Source: Gadus chalcogrammus
Lineage: Eukaryota; Chordata; Actinopteri; Gadiformes; Gadidae
Length of the DNA: 64,000 nucleotides
Assembly (NCBI RefSeq): GCF_026213295.1
Contig: NC_079418.1
Span: 5,637,479-5,701,478, forward strand
Direction of reading: 5' to 3'
Shown here: one piece after another, positions 1 through 11,133 of the stretch
Position numbering within the stretch: the first letter of the stretch is position 1
Layout of the letters: each line of letters begins with the position of its first letter
Position numbers and translations under genes: made by a program
Notes under the pieces: generated by a model
Told to the model about the DNA's origin: nothing
Seen by the model: only the letters and a program-made list of their open reading frames with translations
The model's database searches: none

Positions 1-325
1 TCGATGACTTATTCCTTGGCTGTCGAACCCTCTTCTCGTCGAACCAAAGGGTTGGGGCGAGTATTATACAAAAAGGGGATATATGAATAACAAGAGAACA
101 GACACACTCTCAGCATTGATAAGGTATCTGGCCCTGGCTATGTCCCGGAAGACCAGGTCGGTTCAACCTTGTTGAACATAACAATGGCAGAATGTTGGGG
201 ATAACACCTTGTATCAGTATGAGAGGCCCTTGCCTGTTCCTAGACACTCCTAGAGAGACACTAAAATACACCAACTTTCTACAAGACGTTCCTTTTAAAT
301 GACTTTTTCACTCAACAATGCCTGG
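1..325. other. unassigned flank
   Basis: I see no gene, terminal repeat or tandem array here. It may be upstream sequence of the LINE fragment that follows, because LINE endonuclease coding becomes recognisable only near position 330. Confidence 0.3.
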
Positions 326-1504
326 ATTTACTGTTCTTAACGGAGACTTGGTTAGGAGCGGGTGAAACATCCGTCTTTGGAGAACTTTGTCCAACTAACT
401 GCTCCTTCCTTAGCACGCCTAGGTCTTCCGGGAGGGGTGGTGGTGTTGCTTTGGTTTTCAGGGATATTCAAATTACGGCTACTTTCTGTGGGGTCTTATT
501 CCACCTTTGAAATTCAATGCGTAATGGTGGAATCTACTTCAACTCCGTTAGTGTGCACTCTGGTCTACAGGCCCCCGAAACCAAACAAGGACTTCATTTC
601 AGAATTTTCTGACTTTCTGTCGCATTATATAACAATGCATGATCGACTGTTGGTTTTGGGTGATTTTAATATCCACGTCTGCTGCCCAGATCAACCTATG
701 GTTAAGGAATTCTGTCATCTGTTGGATTCTCTTGGCTTTATGCAACATATTAATCAGTCCACTCATGTACTCGGGCACACCCTAGACTTAATTTTATCCC
801 ATGGCCTGTCCATTGATAATGTGAATGTTGAGGATGCTTACTTATCCGATCACAAACCTATTGTATTCAATGTTAACATTTCTGATCCTCAATGCACAGC
901 CAAATCCCCTGATCGCTATGCACGCTACATAGGCCCTCTCACTGCCGAACAGTTTGCAGATAGCTTTCTAGCTAGTGATGTTGCTACCTCCATTTTAACT
1001 ACGAGTGATCCCCCCCGTTGTGCAGATGAATTACTGAGTATTTTCAACTCCTCATGCTCAGCAATCTTAGATTCCATTGCCCCCTTTAAGCTCAAACGCC
1101 CCAAACTCAAATCACAACCATGGCTGGATGACACTACCCGCTCTCTCAGGCGAGCCTGTCGGACAGCTGAGCGAAAGTGGAAGAAAGATCACCTCACCGT
1201 TTCTTTCCAAATTTTCAAGAACTCTCTAGCAACATTCCAAACAGCAGCTAAAGCAGCTAGAGTTATACACTTTTCCAATATTATCAGTAAACACGTCCAT
1301 CGTCCCAAAATCCTTTTTAGCACTTTAAACTCAATCATCAATCCACAAGCCCCCTCACAAGTCGAGCCATCCACTGACATCTGCACGACATTTCTGAAAT
1401 GTTTTATTGACAAAATAAATCACATTAGGCAGTCTTTCACCCCCTCATCACCAGTCACTTCCCTGCATCAGCTCTTTTTGACCATTTCCTACCAGTGTCA
1501 CTAG
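326..1504 (+). pseudogene. Jockey-superfamily LINE fragment, endonuclease domain
   Basis: This encodes the apurinic-like endonuclease that nicks target DNA for LINE retrotransposition. An early segment reads LFLTETWL (near 330) and later GRGGG. A frameshift near 500 moves the rest into the frame ending at 1504. That frame holds VYRPPKP, the catalytic GDFNIHV and the closing SDHKPIVF motif. About 190 further residues resemble the linker before reverse transcriptase. The RT itself is absent, so the copy is cut off at about 1495, where gypsy sequence begins. The motifs fit the Rex1/L2/CR1 group; I cannot fix the clade without alignment. It is non-functional. Confidence 0.8.
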
Positions 1505-1592
1505 AGGAACTGAGGGACATTGTTAGGGTCACCCGGAGGCGTAGGAGGAGGCTGTTCGTGAGGCATGGCCTATCTCTCCCAGCAAGCTTGAC

Positions 1593-2883
1593 ATGGTCAA
1601 ACAGTTCACGCTACAGGATGATGTGCTACAGTTGGTGCAACGCTACGTACTTGGTGGGTGGCCACAGTATTCAGCCAACGTGCCACTGAAGGTAAAAGCT
1701 TACTATACACATCATGACCATCTGACTCTGTCACAAGGGCTAGTATTGTACAACAACAGAATTGTGATACCCCAGAACATGAGAACTGAAATACTGGAAC
1801 GCATACACAATGGCCACCAAGGGATTGTTAAGTGCCATGAGCGAGCTAAATGTAGTGTGTGGTGGCCTGGCATAAGCAAACATGTACAAGAGACTGTCAG
1901 CACTTGCAGCATATGCCAAGAGATCAAGCCTACTCAGAGGAGGGAACTTCCGATCTGTATACCACTCCCAGCCGCCCATGGGAGAAAGTGGCAGCAGACA
2001 TTTGCCAGTGGAAAAAGGATAACTTTCTTGTAGTGGTTGATTATTTTTCAAGGTACATTGAAATTGCCCACCTAACTAACATGTCAGCCGCTACAACCAT
2101 AGCCAGCCTGAAGAACATCTTTGCCAGGTGGGGCGGTCCAATGGAACTCACAACTGATAATGGGCCCCAATTCTCAGGGTCTCTTTTTGCCCAGTTTGCC
2201 AAAATGTTTGCCACTATGCACAGGCCAACGGGGAGGCAGAAAGAGCTGTGGGGACAGCCAAATAGATCCTCATGCAAGCTGACCCTGCTTTAGCTTTGTT
2301 ATCCTACAGAGCGATGCCACTGCAAGCAACAGGAGCTAGCCCTGCACAGCTGATGCTGGGCAGACAGATCCGCTCCACACTGCCTACCTTGGAGGAGAAC
2401 CTGCAACCTGCATGACCGGACCTGCAGAAAGTGCGGCAGACTGACAGGCGCTCCAAGCTGCGCTACAGTCAAACCTACAACGCCAGGTACAAGGTCAGAC
2501 CATTACCTGAACTTCAGGCGGGATCCCGTGTTTCAGTAAATCTGGACAATGAGAGGGGATGGACTACAGGGGGGAGGAAGTGCCACACTCCACGGTTGTA
2601 CATTGTACAAACCGAGCAGGGAGAGCTGCAGAGAAACAGACACCACCTCAGACCCATCTGTGGTGGCCCACAGACTACTCAACGAGAACAGGTTCCGTTG
2701 GGTCATAATGCACACACAAACAAGGACAGCAACACATTGGTGACTTACCCAAGACCTGAAATACTTACCCAAGGTGATCAAGGTCCAGTCACTCCCATTT
2801 CCACTGTGCTTCTGTTTCCAGAGACTCAGAGAAGCAGTGGAAGAGCAGTGAAACCACCGGACAGATATGGGGAATATGTTTAG
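1593..2883 (+). pseudogene. Ty3/gypsy integrase remnant
   Basis: This is the 3' part of a gypsy pol gene. The zinc-binding domain shows HNGH followed by CSICQ. The core domain shows VVVDYFSRY (first Asp) and TTDNGPQF (second Asp), and in another frame NGEAERAV (the Glu). The C-terminal domain ends RHHLRPI and a tail finishes at a stop at 2881-2883. At least three frame changes (near 2000, 2220 and 2420) and in-frame stops near 2270 and 2413 make it a pseudogene. Gag, protease and RT are missing upstream. Integrase lies last, directly before the LTR, which is the conventional gypsy order. Confidence 0.85.
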
Positions 2884-3087
2884 ATTAACTTCCAATTGTT
2901 CATGTTGAATTTACCTGTTGAAGTACTAGAGGGTGAAAGAAAGAAAAAAAATGCAGAATGCGTTCCTGAATAAGTAATGTTAAAATGTAATGTTACAGTG
3001 GTGTGAGAATATTGCCAAGATTACTTTTGACTGTTTAAGAATCATTAATGTTCTGCATGTCTTAAGAGTCTCAAAGAAAGGGAGATG

Positions 3088-3290
3088 TGTTGTAATGGCA
3101 CTAGTTTATGTGCAGCGCGGAGCGCGCAGGAATGCATTTAGGTTATATGTATGTGTGTGGGGAATTGGAGGGGGGTTCGGAAAGTGACGGCGAGTGGAAG
3201 ATGCTCTCGCTTGATGCTCTCACATGTTAAACAATAACGAGTTAATAAACCTTTGGAATTAACATCTGATTCACCCTCTGTAATTCTACA
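3088..3290 (+). repeat. gypsy 3' LTR
   Basis: The segment starts TGTTGTAATGG and ends TAATTCTACA, giving TGT...ACA termini about 203 bp apart. It is preceded by a purine tract (AAAGAAAGGGAGA) that would serve as polypurine tract, and it holds an AATAAA at 3244-3249. It lies about 200 bp after the integrase stop. The 5' LTR is gone, so no target duplication can be read. The start could be 2 bp earlier. Confidence 0.65.
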
Positions 3291-3650
3291 CTTTCTGATC
3301 TACTAAGGTAGTAAGTGCATTACACATGGTGACATGGAGTAAAGACCATTCCACTAGGTCAAGAAACAAAACTTTCTATGTTTGGCCAATGTGGTTACGT
3401 TTATTTTCTCGAACTTCAAAATTAACACACATATTCCCAAAGCAGAATTAGGCTACTGAATCTGATGTCGATTCAGTTTGAGGAAAGCACAAAAAAAATG
3501 TTTGTCTTGCTCTATTTCGACGACCACGACTGAGGTCACCTGTAATGGTAAAAACTCGCTCAGCAAATGCTTGAGATGCTGGCATTGCCAGAAGATCGAA
3601 GGCAAGAGGTTAGGCTTACACTGGAAAAAGGTTTTTAAGCCGTACTTCAT

Positions 3651-3945
3651 CTGATTATTATTTTGTAATTCAATTCAAATAAACATTTTTTGTTTTATTT
3701 TTAAAATAACTTTTTTTTATTTCAAAATACTGTGAAATATAGATATTTTTAATTAGGAGCTCAATTAAGAAATATCCATTGTGACAAATGTACAATTTTA
3801 AGGTTGTGTATTCAACTGATTAATAATTTTGTCATTCAATCCAAATAAACATTTTTTGTTTTCTTCCTAAAACACTGTTATATTTGATTAGGAGCTCAAT
3901 TTAGAAATATTTGTTTAGACAAATGTACAATTTCAAGGTTACGTA
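3651..3945. repeat. tandem duplication, ~165-bp unit
   Basis: Two AT-rich units start CTGATTA at 3651 and 3816. Each contains a CAAATAAACATTTTTTG core, a GGAGCTCAATT block and a GACAAATGTACAATTT block in the same order. The copies differ by substitutions and small indels. Confidence 0.75.
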
Positions 3946-4001
3946 CAAGCCTGCGCATGCGCATTAAATACAAAGACGCTTACGACTACTGGACCAAACC
4001 G

Positions 4002-4150
4002 CAGTGTTGCCAACTTAGCGATTTTGTCGCTATATTTAGCTACTTTTCAGACCCCTTTGGGGACTTTTTTTCAAAACAGCGACAAGCGACAAATCTAGCT
4101 CCTTTTTCAGCTGCTATTGGTGACTTTTGGCGACTTTTTGAGGTGAAAGC
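4002..4150 (+). mobile_element. possible hAT-like terminus
   Basis: The sequence begins CAGTGTTGCCAACTTAGCGA, which looks like the CAGTG-type end of a hAT transposon, and continues with repeated GCGACTTTTT-like stretches. I could not find a matching inverted end or an 8-bp duplication, so this is a weak call based on resemblance. Confidence 0.35.
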
Positions 4151-4269
4151 ACTATCGCTATTACCTCTTCACAACGAGCACCGGGTGCCCGCGCGGCCCC
4201 TCCCCCGTCTCAACGCATTTACAGGCAGCTCAGTCCTCGTGGTAAAAAGCAAACTCAGGAACCGGATGT

Positions 4270-4468
4270 CCTTGCAGACCTTAGCTCCATCCTATACATC
4301 CGATATGGATTAAAGCTGTCAGGTGATGCTTGCTTTGAGCACCAGCTGCCTGATCATGTTTTGAAGCTTTTTGGAACATCAGCTGCTTATTCATTCAAGG
4401 TAGCACCTACAGCTGAACCTGCAGTTGAGAGCCTTGACCAGAGTGACGATGACTCACTGGTTCTGTGA
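4270..4468 (+). pseudogene. coding-like fragment, possible transposase C-terminus
   Basis: One frame reads about 65 residues without a stop, including DLSSILYIRYGLKLSG and LPDHVLKLFGTSAAYSF, ending in an acidic tail (DQSDDDSLVL) and TGA at 4466-4468. There is no local start codon. Its position just after a hAT-like end suggests the tail of a transposon protein, but I do not recognise a domain. Confidence 0.3.
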
Positions 4469-4584
4469 GCTAGCACAGCCTGTCTGTGTCTGGAGGGAGG
4501 TCGGGAGTAGGCCTAACTCTGCCATTTAGATTGTTAATATATATTGTATACAAAAATATGTTATGTTTAAAAAATTTCATGTTT

Positions 4585-4832
4585 AAATGAGAAACAATTG
4601 TTTGATTAAATTTTAATCTTTTTGATTGGATAAAACCAATTATTTCTGATAGATATTTCATAAATGAGAAACAATTGTTTGATTCGATTTTTATCTTTTA
4701 AATTGGATAAAACAAATTATATCTGATGCATATTATGACTTAAATGAGAAACAATTGTTTGACTACATTTTAATTGATTGGATAAAACTAATTATTTCTG
4801 ATAGATATTTCTTAAATGAGAAACAATTGTTG
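4585..4832. repeat. imperfect 72-80 bp tandem repeat, four copies
   Basis: The motif AAATGAGAAACAATTGTT recurs at 4585, 4662, 4742 and 4814. Between copies lies a shared AT-rich spacer ending in a TTATTTCTGATAGATATTT-like run. The last copy is truncated. I see no coding potential. Confidence 0.85.
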
Positions 4833-5140
4833 GAGTGAATCAATATTTTTTGGTTTAGGATTTAACATACGATTTAAATGTATTAACTTCATTCAAAGAA
4901 TAGAATTATACTTGGTGCCAAGTTGTATTATTTTGTTTTTATGAACATAGGAAATATTGTTTGAGGCAAGCTATATATTTGTCATTGGCTCAAGTTATGT
5001 AATATAGATGTGAACCATTACCCTACATTTTTTTAATTGGTTCAATGAAAGACTTTTTCCAGTGTAGGCTCTGATAAACAGAAAGCTGTGCAGCCCAAGA
5101 CTAAATCTAAAATAGCTGCCAAAATTAACACTAATTGTGA

Positions 5141-5413
5141 AAAATGAATTAAACTGTAATCAGACAACCTGGTTGTATGCTATGACCCCTAGAGTATCTG
5201 TGGTATCAAGGCTGGGATGAATTTCAAATTACAGATATGTACAGATTATGTTGAAAGTATAGACCAGCGCGATTCCCATTGAAACGAATGGCGCTGTGAT
5301 TAGTCTTCAAAACGAGAGCTGGTAAAAAATGAATTAAACTGTAATCAGACAACGCGGTTACATGCTGTAGACCCTAGAGTATCTGTGGGACGAATTTCGT
5401 ATTATAAATATGG
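5141..5413. repeat. direct repeat pair, ~90-bp copies
   Basis: Copies begin AAAATGAATTAAACTGTAAT at 5141 and 5326. Each continues with a CAGACAAC...GGTT segment and a CCTAGAGTATCTGTGG segment. They are 185 bp apart with unrelated DNA between them. Confidence 0.8.
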
Positions 5414-5416
5414 ACA

Positions 5417-5644
5417 ATGTATCCTTTAAATGCGTCCATGGAACAGATGGCTAATGTGAATAATAGATACTTGTGGACCAATGAAAAGGTAAATCTTTTC
5501 CGTGCCCTCTTCGAAGAAAAAAATATTACAGCTATTTTAGATGGAAAACAACAACGTAATTCCACTATATATCAGGACCTAAGAGAGAGCATGTTATCAA
5601 AAGGATATGACATGCCCTGGAATGTGTGTAGTTTTCTGCTCTAA
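5417..5644 (+). pseudogene. Myb/SANT-like DNA-binding exon fragment
   Basis: The 75-residue frame contains YLWTNEKVNLFRALFEE, then a stretch ending STIYQDLRESMLSKGYD. This resembles the Myb/SANT-like domain found in PIF/Harbinger accessory proteins and in fish Myb/SANT-like genes: the tryptophan opening the first helix and an R-x-L-x-E helix about 25 residues later. Coding resemblance stops after DMPWNVC, just where a GTGTGTAG could act as a splice donor. It is either one exon of a split gene or a relic of a Harbinger element. No partner exon was found nearby. Confidence 0.5.
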
Positions 5645-5810
5645 CCACTTGATGGAAATGCACCAATTTCAAATGTCTTTTTTGTGAACTTTCTAAAGAT
5701 TCACTTCACCTTTTAGATGGAAACGTGACTACTGACAGGGATGCATCTTGACAGACAGACTAGATACACAATTGGGAAATGGAAAATATAATGCATTTTG
5801 AATGTCCAAA

Positions 5811-6213
5811 TTAGATTGGATTGGATTGGATTGGATTCACTTTATTGTCATTGTGCAGAGTACAACGAAATGAGGTTTTGTGACCAACCGGAAGTGCAAA
5901 GGAGCAGTAAAGTGCAGTTTGTAAATTAATTATACAGTATCAGAGCAGCATAGAGGTACAATAAGTGCAGTAAATATAAATATATATAAATATAGTAATA
6001 TAAATTCAAGTAGAGGGATAATTGTTCAGTCAACTAGCATGGATATAAATACAAATAATATAATATAATAAAATAGAGTACTATGGGTGTTGATACAGGG
6101 GATATGTAAATTCAAGTAGAGAGATAATTGTTCAGTCAACTAGCATGGATTAGTGCAATGAATGGCCGCGGGGGGGGTCAGACACTGAGGGGGAGGGGGG
6201 GGGGGGGTAGAGT
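5811..6213 (-). mobile_element. LINE 3' UTR and short-repeat tail
   Basis: On the minus strand this ends ACAATGACAATAAAGTG followed by (AATCC)n, the microsatellite tail typical of fish Jockey-superfamily LINEs. AATAAA lies at 5841-5846 on the complement. ORF2 codons in a second frame (FTLLSSGRRYRSLRTRTSR) extend to about 6150. G-tracts near 6170-6207 interrupt the end. Confidence 0.8.
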
Positions 6214-8206
6214 TTAGGAGGGTGACAGCCGCAGGGAAAAAGCTTCCCCTAAACCTGCTAGTCCGGGTCCGGAGAGACCTGTAGCGCCTCCCGGAGGAGA
6301 GGAGGGTGAACAGTCTGTGGTTGAACAGTCCTTGCAGAGGCCGCGCGCCTTTCGCAGGCATCGCTTGCTCTGGAAAGCCTCGATGGAGGGGAGTGAGGAA
6401 CCAATGATGTGTTGCGCAGTTTTCACCACCCTCTGCAGGGCTTTCAGGTCAGAGACAGAGCAGTTGCCATACCATACTGTGACACAGTTGGTAAGGATGC
6501 TCTCAATGATGCAGCGGTAGAAGTTCACCAGGATCTGAGGAGACAGATGGGCCTTTTTTAATTTCCTCAAGAAGAAGAGACGCTGGTGAGCCTTCTTGAT
6601 CAGCTTCGAGGTGTTGAGGGTCCAAGAGAGGTCCTCTGAGATGTGGACACCCAGGAACCTATAGCTGGTGACACGCTCAACCTCCGTCCCGTTGATACGG
6701 ATGGGGGTGTGTGTGCCACCTCTAGACTTCCTGAAGTCCACGATGAGCTCTTTCATCTTCTTCGTGTTGAGAGCCAGGTTGTTGTTGGCGCACCATGCAG
6801 TTAGGTGTTGGACCTCCTCTCTATAGGCCGTCTCATCGTTGTTGCTGATGAGACCAATCACAGTAGTGTCATCTGCAAACTTGATAATCGTATCTGAACC
6901 ATGTATAGTTGTGCAGTCGTAGGTGAAGAGGGAGTAGAGGAGGGGGCTCAGCACACAGCCCTGTGGAACGCCAGTGTTCAGGGTGAGGGTTGAGGAAGTG
7001 TGTTTATCCAACCTGACAGACTGTGGTCTGTTGGTTAGGAAGTCCTGTATCCAGGTGCAGAGGGAGGTGTTGATGCCCAGATCAGTAAGCTTGGTGAACA
7101 GTTTGGAGGGGATGATAGTGTTGAATGCTGAGCTGAAGTCAATAAACAGCATTCTGACATAGGTGTTGTTGTTGTCAAGGTGGGAGAGGGCGGAGTGGAG
7201 TGCCGTGGAGAGTGCCGTGGAGATGGCATCCTCTGTGCTCCTGTTCTGGCGGTAGGCGAATTGGAAAGGGTCCAGTGTGGGTGGCAGGCAGGTTTTGAGG
7301 TGAGCCAGGACAAGCCTCTCGAAGCACTTTGAGATGATGGGGGTAAGTGCAACTGGGCGGAAGTCATTCAGGCTCACTGCAGTGGAGTGTTTTGGCACCG
7401 GCAAGATGGAGGAGGTTTTGAGGCACACAGGGACAACTGCTTGGGCTAGTGACAGGTTGAAAATGTCAGTCCAGAACTCAGTCAGCTGCACAGCACAGGC
7501 CCTGAGAACCCGTCCGGGGATACCATCAGGTCCAGCAGCCTTCCGTGCATTAGTCCTGCTCAGTGCTGCACACACGTCGATGGGGGAGAGAGTGAGGGGC
7601 TGGTGGTCTGCAGGGAGCACAGCCTTGATGACCAGCTCCCTGTTTTCCCTATCAAAGCGTCCATAAAAGTGGTTAAGCTCATCAGGAAGGGAGGCGTCAC
7701 TGGATGGGGGGGAGATGTTGGCCGGTTTGTAATCCGTAATGGCCTGGATGCCCTGCCACATGCGTCGGGTGTCAGAGTTGCTCTTAAAGTGCTCCTCGAT
7801 CCTCAGCTTGTAGCAGTGCCTGGCCGCTTTGATGCCCCTCTTCAGGTTAGCCCTGGATGAGCTATAGGCCCGAGCATCACCTGAACTGAAGGCGATGTCG
7901 CGTGCCTTCAATAGGAGTCTGACCTCTCTGTTCATCCATGGCTTCTGGTTAGGGAATGTGGTAATCCGTTTGAGGGTGGTGACACTGTTGATTTCAGAGT
8001 TCATACGTTTCAGAACAGAGGATGCGTATATATCAATGTCCGTGTGGGAGTCGATGGTGGCCTGAGTGGCAAAATCCCTCCAGACAGTGCTACCAAAGCA
8101 CTGCTGAAGTGCAGAGTCTGCACCCTCTGGCCAAACCTTGACTGTCCTCACTGTGGGTTTCACCCGTCTGATGAGTGGGGAGTACTTAGGCAGTAGTGTT
8201 ACGTGT
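6214..8206 (-). pseudogene. LINE ORF2, reverse transcriptase part
   Basis: This encodes the reverse transcriptase of a Jockey-superfamily LINE (Rex1/L2/CR1 type). About 640 residues read without a stop. NARKAAGPDGIPGRVL marks the early RT region, FRPVALTPIISKCFERL the next, then LFIDFSSAFNT with the first catalytic Asp. TGVPQGCVLSPLLYSLF follows and FADDTTVIG is the catalytic FADD box. The thumb-like region runs SYRFLGVHISEDL to TAQHIIGSSLPSIEAF. A frameshift near 6360 puts the last ~50 codons in another frame. Codons immediately upstream were separated from this block by the LTR element at 8207-11254, so there is no native start. It reads as recently degraded. Confidence 0.92.
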
Positions 8207-8754
8207 CAACAGTGGCAGCAAAGGCAGACAGAGAGTCATAGATGAGTTACCGATATTTATCTTCAACGGAATTATTTAGACATGTTATTATTCACAAAGT
8301 TACATCAAAGATTACACGGTTCCCTAAACACAAAGTCCATCGCGACCACGGAGCGTCGGAGAGCGTCCAAACGATACAAAAAAACCCAGGCGTCCACGAG
8401 AGCGGAGGGGGTGAAGAGACGTCCGCGTCACGAGGGAGGAGGTGAAGGTGTTGGCGTTCCAAAAAACACGACGTCCACGAAAGCTCTGGAATAGATGTGG
8501 CGTCCAAACGATAGGGCATCCACGGGCGTGGATCGGCGCGGATAGAGTCAAGCCCCCTCTGTCCGTAACTCTCTGCTCTATATACTGCGTGTAATCAGGA
8601 ATGGGCCAATCACCAATCAACATCGCTAATCACGCATGCTGGTCTGATTGACCAAAAACAAATTAGATTTCCTTGACCACAAATAAAATACAGAATCATG
8701 TCAAAACAAAACAAAACAATTCAGAAACAAAGTATCAAATGTAGGTTTATAACA
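8207..8754 (-). repeat. 3' LTR of the 8207-11254 element
   Basis: This is a complete LTR with TGTTA/TAACA ends. Its first ~121 bp, in element orientation, match 11134-11254 almost base for base, with a single difference (T/C) noticed near the terminus. The near-identity implies a fairly recent insertion. Confidence 0.88.
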
Positions 8755-8830
8755 CCTTCCCCCTTAAAAGGGAAAAATTTGATCCGATAGATCAACATTT
8801 TCAGACAGGTCTATCTACAATTTTAACATC

Positions 8831-8938
8831 TTAACACCGAGATAGACAATCAGCAATGACATTATCTTTACCCTTGATATGCTTGATTACCGTATCATAC
8901 TCTTGCAAAATTAAACTCCAGTTTAACAATCTTCTGCT
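8831..8938 (-). pseudogene. RNase H C-terminal remnant
   Basis: A short minus-strand frame reads LLNWSLILQEYDTVIKHIKG and then NVIADCLSRC before a stop at 8831-8833. This is the closing motif of gypsy RNase H (ADxLSR). It shows that RT/RNase H was the last coding unit of this element, downstream of integrase, before an internal deletion removed the rest. Confidence 0.75.
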
Positions 8939-8939
8939 T

Positions 8940-9095
8940 TTGTTTCCCATCTTTTTTCCTTTTTCCTTCCCTTATTCTTCCTTCTGTTTTTTTTTTTTTC
9001 TTTTTCTTTCTTTTTCCTTCTTCTCTCTTTCTTTTCTCTAGTCTTTTCCTTCCTCTCTTTCTCTTTTTCCCTATTCCTCTCTTTTTTTTTAAAGG
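8940..9095. repeat. polypyrimidine tract inside the element
   Basis: About 155 bp are nearly all T and C on the plus strand (TTTCC/TTCTTTCTT runs). On the minus strand they translate as a Lys/Glu/Arg-rich tail that is not real protein. The tract sits exactly at the internal deletion between integrase and RNase H. Confidence 0.85.
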
Positions 9096-11133
9096 CCCTA
9101 GAAATAGTAACTTCCTTGATACTCCTAAGTGGAATTGCTTCAGGGAACCTTCTTGAGGCACACATGATAGTCAGCGTGTACACATTTCCAGTTCTTGTCC
9201 TGGGTAAAGCTCCTATGCAATTCACAATAACCCTGGAGAAAGGTTCACCAAAGGCTGGGATCGGTTTCAATGGTGCTACAGGAGGGCCTAAGTTGTGCTT
9301 ACCCACCACTTGACAAGTGTGAACTTTAGGTACGACAACCTGATTGACGACTGCCCAATCTTCATTGGCAGGAATATCAGGGGGACGCCATTTCCGTCTC
9401 AGAACCCCATCTTTGAGGTCATAACCAACTGGTACTTTGACAATTTCGTCCACTGGGAGAGCTTTTCCTCTCAATTCAGCAATCTCGGGATCACTGCTTT
9501 GCCCAGTGATCAATTGCTTTCTTGACAAAGATAAATCATCAGACAATTGTAAATCGTTCCCAGCGTCTGGTGGTGACTTACAACTGTACTTCTCAATGAC
9601 TGTACTAAGAAATGTATTTGACAGCTCATCAAAACCTGAACTCTTACTAGAGCCACGATCTGACCCCTGCTCTGAAGGATCATGGTCTTGTTTTAACAAA
9701 GTGCTAGATTGCACAGAGTCCTCCTCTTCTTTTGCCTTTTTGGCCATAGCTCGAGTCACTGCACATGAAGGGAAAATATCAATGTCTAAATTAGACTCAT
9801 CTTCAGTGCTCGGCTTAGAGGTTAACTGAACCGAGGGGACAACTTTCCCACCAGCTAGGTCGTTGCCGAGTAAAAGAGAAATACCTTTGATAGGGAGGCT
9901 GGACATAAGCCCCACTTTAACTGGTCCTGTTACTAAGTCTGACTTCAGAAACACAGAGTGCAGAGGTACAGTTACAATTCTCCCCTCAATCCCCTGAACA
10001 AGAATGAAGTCACCCATTTCAGTGTCTTCATTGTCACAGGATGCCTCTCCTAACAAAAGCGACTGGGAAGCCCCAGTATCGCGGAGAATTCGAATGGGTC
10101 GAGGAGCAGAATTTTCACTCGAAGAAACAAATCCCTCAGACACGAAAGGAAGGAACTCTTCCCTCGGAAGATCAGATGACTCAGCTTTTTTAGCAATGTC
10201 AGGACAACATGATTCCATTGAACCACACTCAATAGGCATCTCTGTCAAAGAGTTCTGACCTGGTTTCTTACAATAATGACAAATAGGACCCGTGGGGAAC
10301 TCCTTCTTGGTGTCACTGAACCTGTTCTTAATATAGGCACTTCTTCCTCCAACATCCATTGCATGTGCGAAATATGGTTTACTACTACCCTGCTTGGGTT
10401 GATATAGCCTATCATGAGACCCAAACTTAGATTTGTGCGCGAGTGAATACTCATCTGCAAACTTAGCAGCTTCACGTAGTGTGGACGCATCTTTCTCATC
10501 AAGATAAGACTTAATATCATCCTTCACACACCGCTTAAATTCCTCAACCAGCATCAAGTCTTTCAACAATCTGACATCATTATTGACAGCTTTAGATGCA
10601 CACCAACGCTCAAAAAACACCTCTTTGTCATGAGCAAATTCACCATATGTCTGGTCATCAGTCTTTCTGAGACCACGAAATTTCTGCCTATATGCCTCTG
10701 GAACCAACTCGTAAGCTGTCAAAATGGCTTGCTTAACCACATCATAACTTGAGGCATCATCAACAGACAAAGCTGAATAGGCTCGTTGTGCTTTTCCTTT
10801 TATCACACTTTGCAGCATCAAGGGCCAATATTCTGTAGGCCACTTTAAACACTCAGCCACTTTTTCAAAATGCTGAAAATATTTGTCAACCTCCAGCTCA
10901 TCAAAAGGAGGCACTAACCTCACTTCTCTGCTAGCACTGAATCTATTTCCCCTTAATGGTTCTGCTTTTTCAAGCTTTGCCAACTCAAGTTGTTTTTCTA
11001 ATTTCTCTCTTTCCAGTCCAATTCTTTCTCGCTCAATCAACATTCGTTCTTTTTCCATTCTTTCATGTCTTTCTCTTTCTTTTTCTCTATCCTCTCTGTC
11101 TCCTTCCAATCTCAATTTCTCCAGTTCAAACTT
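9096..11133 (-). pseudogene. gag-protease-integrase remnant, Gmr1-like
   Basis: An uninterrupted minus-strand frame starts inside the LTR remnant, so its first Met is not native. A coiled-coil segment rich in Glu/Arg/Lys comes first (EREREKLEK-like). A capsid-like domain follows, with FDELEVDKYFQHFEKVAECL and AYELVPEAYRQKFR. The zinc knuckle is damaged (CHYCKKPG without the His-Cys half). The aspartic protease has ILRDTGASQSLLL. A linker reading WRPPDIPANEDWAVVNQVVV leads to the integrase end of the zinc domain (HTCQVVGK) and part of the core (TIMCASRRFPEAIPLRS). Integrase follows protease with no RT between, the Gmr1 gene order. An internal deletion removed the His half of the zinc domain. 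Confidence 0.85.

Noticed and set aside
4585..4832. CRISPR-like array
   Set aside because: Spacers between the repeated motif are themselves similar, the period varies, and the context is eukaryotic transposon DNA.
8242..8623. Overlapping open frames on both strands at 8242-8623
   Set aside because: They lie wholly within the 3' LTR of the 8207-11254 element and show no domain.
8923..9090. Lys/Arg/Glu-rich C-terminal tail of the gag-integrase frame as a nuclear localisation domain
   Set aside because: It is the complement of a polypyrimidine tract filling a deletion; no integrase domain organisation calls for it.
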